A stretch of 64,000 nt of DNA from Dioszegia crocea (taxonomy: Eukaryota > Basidiomycota > Tremellomycetes > Tremellales > Bulleribasidiaceae). Position 1 is the first letter of the stretch. Every line of letters starts with the position of its first letter. This document shows, piece after piece, positions 32,001-43,541 of this stretch. The translations under genes and the position numbers were made by a program. The stretch is taken from contig BCKK01000005.1 in NCBI GenBank assembly GCA_001600615.1, positions 682,001 through 746,000 on the forward strand, in the 5' to 3' direction. Below the pieces are notes generated by a model, which was not told where the DNA came from, ran no database searches, and worked only from the letters and a program-made list of their open reading frames with translations.

Positions 32001-32990
32001 CTTGCTTGGCGGGTTACTGCGCCTGAATCCAGCCAAGCGCCTGTCCGCGAATGAAGCTTTGGATCATGGCTGGTTTTGGTCTGCGCCGCTGCCTGAAAAA
32101 CCTAAACCGTAAGTCATACCAGCCAGAAAGATTTGGATGTATCGCTTATCATCGTCAGTGGAATGATCACGGTCGACTCCTCACATGAATTTACAACTCG
32201 TCGACCTGAGAAACCGGTCCAGGTTCAGGTACCTATTTCGCACAATCGTGCTGCGCGACCTCAGCCACCTCATGCGGGTTTCAATGCCAGGCCACAGGGG
32301 ATGGGGCAGGCGTACAATGCGCGTCAGCCGGGTTTGCCGCAGCAGCAGCAGATGTCGATGCAGGGGATGGGGATGGGCGGAGGTATGGGAGCCAATCCAG
32401 GAATGGCGTATGGTCAAGCCATACAGGGCCATGTACCTTACCAAACTCAACCGGTCTACAACCCACACGCCAATCAACAACATCAATACCAACCTTCACA
32501 ACCCCCACAACAGCAAAATCCTTATCTACCCCAGCACAACCAAAATCAACCGAATTTCCCCAATCACCAGAATGGGCATGGTAACGGATATGCTGGAGCG
32601 TCCCACTCGGGGTCCCAGTACAATCATCATCAATCTCAACCTGCTCTAGCGCCAAATGGGTATCCGCCTGGCATGCCACCTCCACTCCCTCATCCGTCCA
32701 ATGGTCATTCTACGAATCGGGCAAATGTCCCTCAGGCGCCATTTGGGTTGGCCGGCCCATCTTCGAATCATGCGCTGCCTTCTCGGCCTGGTGTGGCCCC
32801 GCCGTTGGGTTTCAAACTCGCTCCTACAGCTGGAGCTGGGTCGCAGTCGGGCTACGCCAATGGATCTGGAGGTATGGGAGGACATCTCAGACCTGGAGAC
32901 CATAAGCGGCCACCCTCCGGTCCGGCAGATCCGAGTGGGAGAGGGGAGAAGCGGCCTAGAACTCAGGTGGACGCGTTACCGTATCAATAA
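29007..32990 (+). CDS. BUR1: BUR1/CDK9-like cyclin-dependent kinase with long disordered N-terminus (7 exons, 1229 aa)
   Basis: Exons 29007-31034, 31089-31179, 31232-31395, 31447-31676, 31721-31936, 31980-32108, 32159-32990. The kinase domain (about 633-952) is complete: GEGTFG, VALKK, TTVREIRILK in the cyclin-binding helix, HRDIKTANIL, DFGLARG, T-loop TNMVVTRWYRAPE. GDVFMVFPYMDHDLCGLL and LPGFPDSKGHPW fit fungal BUR1, which phosphorylates Pol II CTD and Spt5 during elongation. The first ~630 residues are Pro-rich and RS/RD/RE-rich, a feature better known from metazoan CDK12/13. The C-terminus is Gln/Asn/Pro/Gly-rich. The Ctk1/CDK12 alternative is less likely given the T-loop context but not excluded. 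Confidence 0.85.
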
Positions 32991-33307
32991 TCTGGGACGA
33001 GAAATGGAGAAGAGTGGGGTGTACTAGTTTCTTCAGCATAAGCGAGAAATGTTGTTGCGACAATCTGAGCGTTCGGAAATGTGTGAGGATATCACCTGTA
33101 GCATTAGATCTAAGATGGGCACGTCCAAGGTAGTCTCGTCAATAGAATTCATATCTGCACTCTTTGACGAGCGGTAGAGTATGGATGGTATCGAGAATTT
33201 GCCACAAGGTTCCGGGGGACTAAGGGCAGAGTGAGCGCAAGACCGAACATTCAACTGCCACTACTCCTATGATACCATACTTGAAGCCTACCATGTAACG
33301 CGGCAAC
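32991..33307 (+). other. Intergenic region after BUR1
   Basis: Presumed BUR1 3' UTR plus promoter of the next, poorly defined gene. Stop codons in all frames near 33296 bound that gene's frame; an ATG at 33281 reads only a few codons. Confidence 0.4.
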
Positions 33308-34456
33308 TTGACAGCATGTCAAACCCATCTCGAACATCTTACTTCTGCGAGACTCGCGCAAGGCCGTGTCACCGTCAGCCGGGAATGGCAGTGCCAGTAC
33401 TTTGACGATATAATCCGGTTGGCGTACACCATCATACGGTCCGACAAAGCCATTGCCGCCGCAGCTCAGGCTCTCGCCCGGCCGGCACAGCTTGCAGAAG
33501 ATATAGCTTCAACGAAAATCATCCCGCCTGACCCAGAAATCCTATCGGACCATCGCGAGAAAGCCAGAAGTTTCTTCACCGAAATGAACCCTTCTATCCT
33601 CGCCACTGATCTTTTTGCCGAGAGCGTAAATGGGATCTATCGTTCCGAGGAGCACACAGATAAGTCTGCTATATATAAAAACCAACAGGTCAGTTCTGTA
33701 ATGTGTGTCATTTTGTGACAGACCCAGTACTGTTTGCTCATACATCAGATCATTGCGAATGGGGGAACCCCAAAGCGGTTCGATTCGGCAGATTACAATT
33801 TCCATATCGTGTTCGGTGCTTCTGTGTTGTGTCACCAATTCTACGACTCTCTGAGGTATCACATGGTAGGTCGCTCGTGTCGTTTACAGACAGTAGACGG
33901 TCGGTGTCATTGTCGCGGCGCTGACGAAGCAGACGGAGAATTTCGGCCTACCTCCGATTACTCCAGCCGAATGCCATGATTTTGATAATCGTGGGAAATT
34001 GCGTCCTGTCTATGATGATTGGCACAAGAGCGGAGATGGAGGATTGTGCTTTGATAAGGTGCTGTTCGGCGGGAAACTGCAGCGGAATAATGCCCTCGCG
34101 TCAAATTGCGATTTCATGGTGCGTAAAACTGTCTTTTAGATCAATCTTCCACACAAAAGTTTTTTGTGATGAGATCTGAACTGAATCTTGACAGGGTGCA
34201 ATCTTCACTCTGAAGCTCGTCCAATTGTCCGACTTACCCGATCCTTGCTTGATGACTATTCCACAAATCAAAGTGGATTCTTTAGCAAAGGGTAAGTCTG
34301 AAGGTAGATGGTAAAGCTCATTTCCGAGGCGACCTATACTTTCTCCCCCTTGCCAATGAGGACACGTGGAAAGAGCTGCGTGCGGCACGACGGGCAAGAT
34401 GGCCATGGAATCGGCCGGGGGCGCGCGGTCCAGGATGTAGCGTGGTGCGATACTGA
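33308..34456 (+). CDS. Hypothetical protein, 5 putative exons, start uncertain
   Basis: Not recognised. Exons 33308-33688, 33722-33865, 33933-34118, 34195-34291 and 34329-34456 join in frame with good donors. The translation is protein-like: WQCQYFDDIIRLAYTIIRS, a hydrophobic FHIVFGASVLCHQFYDSL, VYDDWHKSGDGGLCFDKVLFGG and FTLKLVQLSDLPDPCLMTIP, ending with FLPLANEDTWKELRAARR. No ATG opens the first exon in frame; an in-frame TAA lies just before it. Either an upstream exon is missing or translation starts at MNPSILATDLF (33582). The last intron would be only 37 nt with a weak GCTCAT branch. No domain or localisation signal is evident. It lies between BUR1 and an aldo-keto reductase on the same strand. 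Confidence 0.45.
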
Positions 34457-34751
34457 GCAGCTACAAATAGTTCGGGACAGATGCATGTGAGTTTGAGCAG
34501 CGAAAGGGGTCGAGCGCATCGTGTGAATTACTTCTGACTCGCCTGTCTTGGCTTGATGATGGGCGAAAGAGGCTACAAGAGGCGACTAGTGTGGCACTCA
34601 CCACTGCGAATCTCACCCTATCGGTCATCTCCGACGGCTCCGAGATCCGGGCCGGGCCGGAGGTCCACCGGCCTCTGTGCGCGTTGCCTCATGATCATGA
34701 GTATCAGCTGTGTCTCTCTGCCTACAGTAGTAGTAACAGAGATCACAAAAG

Positions 34752-36107
34752 ATGTCGCCACAGCAGGTCAAGCTGAACGACGGAACCTCGATCCCAGCTA
34801 TCGGATTCGGTACTGGTCAGTCTTAGTCACCTCAATGGAAGGACAGGAATGGATCGGGCTGATTATACTAGGCACTGGTTTATCTAGGAGTGAATGCACT
34901 GATCAGATTCTATCTGCACTCAATGCGGGATATAGACATCTCGACACTGCTCAAGGCTACTTCAATGCTGGATCTGTTGGGAGTGCGTTAAAGAAGTGGG
35001 AGGGAGGGAAGAGGGAGGATGTGTTCATTACTACCAAGTGTGAGTTTCGATGTTGTGCTCAGGCCTCAGGTCCACACCTATGGCACAGCCGGAGAAGTAT
35101 CTGAGGAGCTTGCGGGGAAAGTACAGTGCATTTTGCTGATAGGACAGTCGGATTTGACGGGGTCAAGGATGATGAGATCGACCCGAGAAAGACACTGAAA
35201 GAGCAGTTGGAGCTGGTATGTCTGTTTGACTCTCGAAGGGTGTGCCACAATGGGGCATGGTCTGACAAATTCTTAGATGGGTTTGGAGTATGTTGATCTC
35301 TGTGAGTGTGATTGCAAGCGGAGTCTTACCACACGCTGACGGCGATGTACAGACTTGATTCACAGCCCTTTCGTAAGTGATTGCTTTGATTACATATGTC
35401 CCATTTCTTCAGCAAGGTGGCTGATGAGAACAGTTTGCAAAGCCCTCATATCAAGAATGCTGGAAAGTGATGGAAGCGCTCAAGGAGGAAGGACTTGCCC
35501 GTTCTATCGGCGTCAGTAATTTCAGAGAAGAGGATATATTGGATCTTAAAAAGAGCTGGACAGTGCCTCCCTCCGTCAACCAGGTCAGTCTAGACTTGGA
35601 TCTAATGAAGAAGGAAGGGTCTCACGAGTATGACACCAAATCATCGCTCAAGCTGACGCTCTAAAGATCGAATTCAATCCCTATGTCTTCCATTCCCCCA
35701 ACATGCTCCGCCTGCGCTCGATCCTTGACGCCGAGGATATCAAGATTGAGTCTTACGGCCCTCTCAATTCGCTCTTCCGCCACACAGGCGGACCAGTTGA
35801 TCCAATCATCAAATCCCTGGCGGAGAAACACGGGGCGACCGAAGCGCAGGTCTTGCTATCTTGGGCTGCAAAGTACACCGGAGGTGTCATAGTCACGTAT
35901 GTCCTCTGTATCTGCTCGTTCAGATCAATGGAACGGAAAGCTAATGAGTTTAGTCAATCGCGTCAGGAGAATCGTCAGAGGGAACAGCTGGATGCGATTA
36001 GCGCAGCCGAGCTCAGTGAGGGTGAAGTGGAGCAGATCGCAGCGGCTGGGCGAAAGCGTTTCTTTAGGCATTTCCAGAAGGGTGTGTGGGACAAGGCAAA
36101 GCCATGA
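34752..36107 (+). CDS. Aldo-keto reductase (8 exons, 292 aa)
   Basis: Exons 34752-34815, 34872-35039, 35148-35215, 35277-35301, 35353-35372, 35434-35583, 35667-35896, 35954-36107. NAD(P)H-dependent carbonyl reductase of the AKR superfamily. Catalytic tetrad: Asp in GYRHLDTA, Tyr in AQGYFN, Lys in VFITTK, His in YLIHSPF. Also IPAIGFGTG at the start, ARSIGVSNF, PPSVNQIEFNPY and a cofactor-site region. The length is typical. The substrate cannot be told; sugar or glycerol reductases are common relatives. The usual IPKS.....R cofactor segment near the C-terminus is not plainly seen (VIVTQSRQENRQREQL occupies it), which may alter cofactor preference. Exons 4 and 5 are microexons of 25 and 20 nt that encode the active-site LIHSPF region. 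Confidence 0.85.
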
Positions 36108-37088
36108 TGGACATCTTGAATTCTGGATGAAGGCAGTAGCGTCTTGAGGTCTGACGCCTTGAGGCAACGTGCGATGGGACACCTGTCGGCTTCACCCGAA
36201 AAGCGTTGTTATGCGAAGCACGCTATGGCTTGCCGCGATGTATGTAGGCCATGGTAATCAGATCCAGATCTACATCACCGGACCTGTCGTCCACATGCTT
36301 CTGGACCGGCGACCAGTGCGCCAATGCAAGGCACCATGTACCACCACCGCCCTCGCACTGAGGCGCACCGCCACCAGTCCGCGATGTCATGCCGTCATCA
36401 TCATCTAAATTGGGTCGTTTCACAACATCGGCTTCGGATCCGGCTCGTTCATTGGCCGTGAGATCTTCCCTCTTCCCTCTTGCTCCCCCCTTCCCTCCCT
36501 CGCCAGAAGCAGAGGGTCACTCACGCTCCACTCAGTCATACGGCCGACTCACCATTTCGCACAGCTTTCTTTCCATTACCACACACCTCAGGCACAAGTC
36601 TGAGATTTGAGACGTAACCAGCCGACCCGCCACATCCAGAAACCTGGGAAACTTGCACCGCCAAGAAGAAAGATACACTCGTCATGTCCTTGTCAGCGAG
36701 CCGTACCGGTAAGTCTTGGTGTTCCTTTGTAGGAGTTATGGGCCTTGTCGAGTTCTTTACTGTCTTCTCAACTCCGGTACTCCTACCCCGCATCCACCCC
36801 TCCGCATCCCCCATCCCACCCCACTTCTACACCTGAATTTTAGCGTGTTTCAGTTTTTCGGACGGCACCCTTCTTTCCTTTCGGGGACCACGTCACATAC
36901 ACAGCTATCTCATATATCCTTCTTCACCTCATCCTCATCCTAAATCCTTCATCATCCTCTCTGCATCTTCACTTCTTTCGACAAGTCCTTCACACCCACT
37001 GTAGCCATAGAAATATCATTTATAATCGGACCTTTTTCCCCCTATAAACCCCCTCAACACCCGATCCCATAAGAATTTTAAGCTTATC
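36108..37088 (+). promoter_or_regulatory. Long upstream region of the mucin-like gene
   Basis: About 980 bp without a supported gene. A potential leader splice donor (ACCG|GTAAGT near 36712) follows an ATG at 36684, so an upstream leader exon is possible. From about 36770 the DNA is strongly C/T-rich. A TATAAA box at 37043-37048 sits 41 nt before the start codon. Confidence 0.4.
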
Positions 37089-38717
37089 ATGTCTTCTATA
37101 TCATCCGTCGTACCTACCTCCTCTGCCCGTCCTACATCATCAGCCGTACCCACGTCCGCTGCATCCACGGCGCCCCCAACCTCATCAGCCACAACGACCG
37201 CACCACCCACATCGAGCGTCCCGCCAAGTAGCGCCTCTGCTTCGGCCTCAGCATCGGTATCTGCATCCATTTCGCAGTCAGTTTCGGCCTCGGTATCAGC
37301 TAGCGTCAGCGCCAGCCAATCAGCTTCAGTATCCGCGTCCATTTCGGAGTCGGTATCACTGAGCAACTCAGTCTCGGCTTCAATTAGTCAAAGCGCATCG
37401 ATCGCTTCGTCAATTGCCGCATCGAGCGGCGCAGCTGCGTCCTCGGCTAGTGCAGCTTCGGCCTCGTCCGCCTCAGCTGCGAGTACCTCTCAATCCACTT
37501 CATATTCTACCAGCTTCACGTATGTTCCGTTCGTTTTCCCTTTAAAGATGAGGCTGATGAGACAGTACGAGATATATTACAGATTCAAGCGGACAATCCT
37601 CGGCTTCGGTATCTGCCTCGTCGGGCGCTGCGGGCTCTGGCAACAACAATTCTTCGTCGACCAGTGAGTCCAAGTGCGAAAATCTTCGACATACATGCTG
37701 ACGAAAAGATCCCGGAACGATCGCGGGCGCCGTCGTCGGAGGAATCGTCGGTCTCATCGCGCTCATTGCGCTAGGATGGTTCCTCATCAGGCGAAAGAAG
37801 AGGCAGAACGAAGTCGCCTTTGACGAAAAGACCGTAAGCCAACTTTTTTTTGCTTATAAGGACGAAGGGCTGATGAGAAAGTTTGACCCAGCCAACCGAT
37901 ACTCTCGAGCGGACCCCCTTGACTTAGCCGCCGCTCCCGCCGCTGAGCACTTTGCAGGTGGTGCAGGTGGGCAAATTGAGCCATTCCCATATGGCAACCC
38001 TACCTCGCCCGATCCCTCTTCTGCCGGCGAGGCAGCCTACGATCCCTACCAACAAGCTGCAAACCGATCATCATGGGGTCAACCCATGTCGCAGATGCAG
38101 ATGCCCGATGCGCGGAACTATCAGACCGGCGGTGGATGGTACGGGAATGACGGGTATGGCGTTGCTGCGGGCATGGCAGCCGGTGCCGGGGCCGCTGGGA
38201 TTGGAGCTGGAGCCGCCGCAGCGAGGGGATACGACAGACAGCAGTCTGAAAGGGATTACAGATCCGAGACGGGTAGTCAAGGTGGCGAGTCATCGCAGTA
38301 CGGCTACGGGGGACAACAGCAACAACCGCCTATGCCTGCGGTCTCGCCAGCTGTTTTGGCTAAACAGAGAGAAGCGGGTATCCGACAGCCATATCAGGCT
38401 CACGGGTCAAGAGCTTCGCATGGGTCTGGAGGGTATGGTGGGCCGAGCGGCGCAGGGGGAGCGGGGATGTTGCCTTCTACGAGTGAAGGTGGACCGGAGG
38501 CTGGGGAAGCTGGGGATAGGAGGTCGAGTGCTGCGTTCAGCGACGAGAGGCAGAGCGTCTATCAGCATGCGGATATGCCCGGTCAGGATGCGGTGATGCC
38601 GGAACAAAATGAGACTGTTGAGATTCCCCCAAAGTAAGTTTTGATATCCGTCCGTTATATTGAATGAGGCTGATGGAGTTTAGCTACGATTCGATCGGCA
38701 GAAGAGGTGAAGCTTAG
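37089..38717 (+). CDS. Ser/Thr-rich single-pass membrane (mucin-like) protein (5 exons, 479 aa)
   Basis: Exons 37089-37519, 37566-37663, 37709-37833, 37882-38633, 38684-38717. About 175 residues of Ser/Thr/Ala repeats (SASVSAS-type units) suggest a heavily O-mannosylated ectodomain. One membrane helix AGAVVGGIVGLIALIALGWF (about 181-200) follows, then a basic RRKKR stop-transfer and a ~260-residue cytosolic tail rich in Gly, Gln, Tyr and Ser. The plan resembles fungal cell-wall sensors (Mid2/Wsc-like) and basidiomycete membrane mucins, but no cysteine-rich WSC domain is present. There is no cleavable signal peptide from this ATG, so the single helix would act as a reverse signal anchor, or an upstream exon is missing. 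Placement of intron 1 rests on the GCTGATGAGACAG acceptor, which keeps the Ser-rich frame. Confidence 0.65.
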
Positions 38718-39044
38718 GCTTGGGGTTCCGTCGTCAATGTCTCTGTATTTGGTATCAAGGGGAAGGGCGGATGTCGGATCTGGCGGCTCTGTCTGGATTT
38801 CTCGAAAGGGATTGAGGGAGACTGTCCACGAGTGACTAGAAGGGTGTAATCGTTAATAATCGGATTCCTATACATGCTGGTCCGTAGAGTCTGTGACTTG
38901 GGCAACATTCGTAAATGTAATACAAGTATAAAGCTGTCGCGCCTCCTGGGCAGTGGACGGCTTTAGATGACGCCTGGCGATCATGCGAAATCTTGAAGGC
39001 AGCTCGGGCTCCGTATCTGACCATTCACCTTTCCACAATCTTCA
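38718..39044 (+). other. Intergenic region
   Basis: 3' UTR of the mucin-like gene and promoter/leader of the METTL26-like gene. No ORF or repeat of note. Confidence 0.4.
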
Positions 39045-40172
39045 ATGTCCTATCCATCTATCATCACACAACCAGGTACGTTCCGTTCCGTCATATCCAG
39101 AACTTGCCTATGCCCAACGACGTTTGCACACTGATGAGGGAATCTTCATTTTGATTCATGTCCTGCTCATTTCATCTGACATATACTGAATCCCGGCAGG
39201 ATCAGCACTGCGTAATGTCGATCCAATCACCGAGGCTCTGGCCAAGCTGATAGACGGGGCATCTGGGGCTCTGACCCACGAGCGCCTCGATTCAGACACA
39301 GCAGGTGAATTGAAGGAATCAAGGATGCGATCGTGCGGCGCAAACTGACTAATCCAGGTCCTTCGCGCCTTGGTCCCAGGCGGATACTCGAGATTGGATC
39401 TGGAGACTGTACTCACCTCAAGCACTGGGCTGATAGGTGGAGAGGAGTAGAGTGGTGGCCTACCGGTAGGAATGAAGAGGAGGTGCGGTGAGTCCACAGG
39501 CGCCACGCTCCTGCAGACGGGACTCTTCGGCGCATTCACTGATCCTCAAGGACAATCGATGGCAAAGTGGCAGAACACAAAACCGAGCTAGCGAATATAC
39601 ACAAGGGATTGGAGCTCGACATAGGCATGCAGGACAGCTGGGCAGAGTGGGAGAGTGCAGTGAGGGGTTCTGCAGTCGGGCCAACTGGAGATGGACAGGC
39701 GGGGCTTTTCGAGGGTGTGCTAATGAGTAAGTCGGACTGATGTCTTCTTCTGCTCCTCGTCTCCATCGCTGACACTCTCAAGTCAACATTATACACTGCT
39801 GTCCAGTCGAATACCCCGAAGAAGTCTTCCGTCACTTATCGACCGAGACTGACAGTGACCAAAAGCTATTGCTCGGCCCCAAGGGTTGGATCGCAGCTTA
39901 TTCACCCTTTCTGGCAGACGATGGGTCATACAAGAGTGAAGGCGATGCCAAAGTACGTCTTTCCCTCGCAAGTCTTATGGTTCATACCGAGGGCTGACGA
40001 TGACGAACAGTTTGACCGGGAAAACATCAGATCCAAAGATGATTCTCTGGGGCTACGGTCTATAAAGTCGATTTCTGAGATGGCGGCGCGCTGGGGGTTC
40101 CAGGAGGTGGCTAGGCGAGAGATGCCCAAGGGTAATATGTGGGTAGTATGGTCCAATGCATCTCAAGCATAG
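39045..40172 (+). CDS. METTL26/DUF938-type methyltransferase-fold protein (6 exons, 257 aa)
   Basis: Exons 39045-39075, 39200-39304, 39358-39487, 39551-39726, 39783-39952, 40011-40172. Resembles the UPF0585/METTL26 family: SALRNVDPITEAL, the SAM-site-like ILEIGSGDCTHLKHW, then WPTGRNEEEV (WxPSD in the family), DSWAEWE, INIIHCCPVEYPEEVF, LLGPKGWIAAYSPFLADDGSY and FDRENIRSKDDSLGLRS, ending with the family's MPKGNMWVVW. The reaction and substrate of this family are unknown to me; the SAM-binding role is inferred from the fold motif. The last two exons carry the strongest matches. Small first exon of 31 nt. Confidence 0.75.
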
Positions 40173-40362
40173 CATAGGCAAGGGATTAGCATCCCGATTA
40201 CCCCGGGGCCTTTTTCCAGTCTACCCTGAGTGGTCTAGCCCGTGTACGTAAGTCGGGGAGCGGCCACCACACGTTCGTCCATTTCAACCCACGCTCTCCC
40301 ACTTTTACAACATCCACCCCAACAGTATACCCTCCCAGCCCTCCCTCCCTCCCCTCCTAGTC

Positions 40363-42325
40363 ATGGATACAGACAGCGAAGCCGGTCCCTCTCGGCCACG
40401 CCGGACTCCTCCTCCCCCAACAACACCACATCATTCCGACATTGATGCTGATTCACATCGTAGCGCCTCCCGACCTGCCTCCCCCGAGACCGCCTTTGCA
40501 TCCCGCATGCAAGATCACTCGGGTTCACAGTCGGGCACTCACACACCTGGTTCACCCCCTCTCCCACCTACTCCACATCTTGACCTAGCGGCCTATCCCA
40601 CCGCCACCCTTCTCCGACTGATCGCCAACCTCTTGCAACAAATAGCGAGTGCGAATGATCAAATTCGGCCCGAGGCTGATGAAGCCGATGGAGATGCTGC
40701 GTCTACATCAGCAGGTGATCAGTCACATTCTTCCAGAAGTGGAAGTAGGGCCAGTTCGGTCGCTCCAGGCACAAATGGCGCACCCCTCCCATCACCCACC
40801 GCTGCGTTGTTCAGCGAAAGAGACACTTTTGCCGCATCATCTTCGCGCTCTGGTAAAGGTGGTATAGACCCATCATCACCTTTACCCTTATTCACTGCAT
40901 CTCGGACTTCTCTCGTACATCCCTCCTCCCTCTTGTCATTTCATGCCCGACACGTCCCCTCCATTTCGATTGAAGCGTACCTCCTCCGAATCCTCAAATA
41001 CTGCCCGACCACAAATGAGGTGTTCCTCAGTCTTTTGGTGTACTTTGACCGGATGTCACGCTTGGGTACAGCGAGTGGTGTCGGCGCGGGCCTGGTGGGG
41101 AAGAATGGGAAGGGATTCGCCATTGATAGTTTCAATGTGCACAGGCTGGTCATTGCTGGCGTAACGGTAGCGAGCAAGTTCTTTTCTGGTAAGTCCATTG
41201 AACCATTTCTCTATCGTTATCGATAGCCTGGTATGCGCAATGGACATCATTCGCCAAGAGAATACTCGCTAACATCTCAGACGTCTTCTATACCAACTCG
41301 CGCTATGCCAAAGTTGGCGGTCTACCACCACACGAACTGAACCAACTCGAACTGCAATTTCTCCTCTTGAACGACTTCCGACTCGCAATCCCCACAGACG
41401 AAATGCAGCGCTATGGCGATCGGCTCTTGAGTTACTGGGAAGGCCGGGAGGAAGAGACGGGAGTGGATGTAATTACGGGTCGAGAACTCAGTGAGGCTGG
41501 GCGGAAGCGAGCAGAAGAGAAGAGAGAGAAGGAGAAGAAGGCGCGGGAAAAGGAGGCGAGGGAGAGGGAAGAAGCGAGTAGGATGGAAGTTGAGCAAGAT
41601 GGCGAGACGGGTCCGGATCCGGGTTGGCCAAAGGGGGACGAGATACATGATGGGATGGAAGTGGAGAGCACCCCGGCAGCAGAGGATACAGGGACAGAAT
41701 CACATCCTGCCGATCCGGCATTACCACCTCCTGAACCATCCGAAACGGCCAGTGCGCCACTTGAAGCTGTATCCAGCCGCGAATCGCCCGAAACCGACGC
41801 GAATGCTATTGCGGCAAAATCTCTACATCACTCTTCTTCTACACCTCTCCCTCATATTTTGTCGACTCCCACCGCTGTGGCGAAAGAACCAACACCGTCA
41901 CCCAATCCCCCAACCATGACGGCGAGCAGTGCGAATGGTGTCGGTGCGCCAACGAGGCAAAAAGAACGGAGTGCGTCAGTCGTCGTTTCGCCGCCTGTCA
42001 ATGGGCGGAGTATGAGCTTTTCGCGTGGGGATGTAGGGGTCGGAGGGATGGGCAGGGGTTGGGGTAGTGGGGATGGCGGCGCGGTGGCTGTGAGTGGGAC
42101 GGGATAATGGGACGGGCGAGGGCGGAGGAGTTAGCTCGTCGCCAGCCTGGGGTTTTGAGGTGGGCAAAGGAAGACCCAATTTGGCTATCTACCGTCTCGG
42201 CTCTCGCCTCATCACTATCCAATCCATCACTAGTCTACGATCCATCTACACTTCTGCCCCTCGATACTTGTCGCCTCCCACATCTGGACATTTTCAAACC
42301 CAATCAAAAGCATCCAATCACATGA
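40363..42325 (+). CDS. Pho80/Pcl-type cyclin (3 exons, ~610 aa)
   Basis: Exons 40363-41188, 41281-42089 and probably 42128-42325. A disordered N-terminus (about 170 residues) precedes a Pho80-like cyclin domain: HARHVPSISIEAYLLRILKY, NEVFLSLLVYFDRMSR, FNVHRLVIAGVTVASKFFSD, YTNSRYAKVGGLPPHELNQL and LEFxFL-type LELQFLLLNDFRL. Such cyclins partner a Pho85-type CDK in phosphate, glycogen or polarity control; the role here is not specified. A 40-residue Glu/Lys/Arg helix follows. Without a third exon the frame stops at 42105-42107. A 38-nt intron (42090-42127, GTGAGT donor) would add EELARRQPGVLRWAKEDP and about 48 more well-composed residues, so I prefer the longer model. A glycine insertion (GTASGVGAGLVGKNGKG) interrupts the cyclin box. 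Confidence 0.75.
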
Positions 42326-42480
42326 GTTGTAGCCCTTTATTTTTTGCTGTATCAGGCGCGTGGGCGGGGCAAGGTCGTAATATCGAGAGGAGATATATAG
42401 CTGGTAACTTAGATGATTTCTCGTATCGTGTGTAATTAGATGTCAAGAAGTATTCTATTCTGCATAGGTTGAACTCTAGC

Positions 42481-43047
42481 TTATCCCTCCATCCTGAATA
42501 CCTCTTCTGCCGGGGTCCACCATCCCGGACCGGACGCACTGCCCGTCGCACCAGGAACGAAGGATTCTTGCATGCCATCTGTGAGCTAAGGGAGTAATCA
42601 GCTTTCGATGACTCCGGAGGCCGCAGGAGGGCGGCTTTGACTCACCTTCCACCACCGCTTCGTGTTCTCGTCCGCTGCGATTTGTGCCATATCCCCATCA
42701 AAGTCAGAACCTATGTATCGCATGTGGGCAATCAGGAGCGAGTGGGGTTCGAGGTAGTGTATTGAGTAGTCTGGGAGATTCAGCTTGAGGAATTCTCCAC
42801 CGCATCTAAGCCTGCCAGCGAGTGAAATGAGCAGGCTCACCAACTACATGAGCTCGACGGAGTGCAGCCAAGATCTCGGGCCAGACTGCGCCGTGTACCT
42901 ATCCCCGTCAGCGCTGATTGACCCACTTCTTGGACTTACCTCCTTGTATTCCTTCAACGCCTCAGGCTTGACGCGAATCACTTGACAGATTCGTTTACCC
43001 TCGTTCGTCCGGGGCAACTCGGGCATATGAAGGTCGGCAGAAGACAT
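42481..43047 (-). CDS. L-rhamnose mutarotase-like protein (4 exons, 131 aa)
   Basis: Exons 42940-43047, 42841-42898, 42646-42770, 42481-42585. Matches the small RhaM/DUF718 family (PF05336): RICQVIRVKPEALKEYKEVH, AVWPEILAALRRAHVVDYSI, GSDFDGDMAQIAADENTKRW and WKLTDGMQESF, ending WWTPAEEVFRMEG. Bacterial RhaM interconverts alpha and beta rhamnose anomers; fungal homologues are largely untested. Candidate catalytic residues in the family are a conserved His near the middle and Tyr/Trp; HYLEPHSLLIAHMRY holds His residues here. Splice choices are fixed by this alignment: the acceptor at 42771 gives VVDYSIHYLEP and the one at 42586 gives KLTDGMQ. Convergent with the cyclin gene. No rhamnose catabolic neighbours are in the window. 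Confidence 0.8.
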
Positions 43048-43541
43048 TTTTGTGTCAATGAAAGACCTGTGACAGAGGTAGGGCTGGGCGAATTTGATAT
43101 ATGGGTGGGCTCTAGGATGTCCGTAAAGATAGCTGTCTAATGCACCCTCTCATAACTCCCTCTCTAGTCTCACAGCTGCGGTCCAACATCATACCGCCGG
43201 AGAGATCGGGACCGGATTCTCCGGTGAGGAATGCTGATCCAACGCGCCGAAAGGATGATTACAACAGCCACCTGATTACCCGTTACAACCCCACTCAGTC
43301 GGCGTCAATGCAATCAAGGCAACCGAAAGCTTGAGCTCAACCGAAACTCTACTGCCTTTCACCTCTTCACTCACTTGGAAACATCACACGTCTGACTTTC
43401 GGAGATCTTAGTGGTCCACCCAGCTTATCTGTTGAATAAGAGTAAACAGAAATCCGGAAAAAAAAAACCAGCGAAAACGGCCTGTCACCCGATCATCCTC
43501 GGTGCGACCTACCCCTTTCGACTCCAAACGCTCCGACGCAG
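43048..43541. promoter_or_regulatory. Divergent promoter (RhaM-like / HECT_2 gene)
   Basis: 494 bp between divergent start codons. Contains a short A-run at 43461-43468 and unremarkable mixed sequence; no supported gene. Confidence 0.45.

Noticed and set aside
37016..37366. 116-codon acidic minus-strand ORF with DTDSEMDADTEAD-like repeats
   Set aside because: It is the reverse reading of the Ser/Ala codon repeats of the mucin-like gene.
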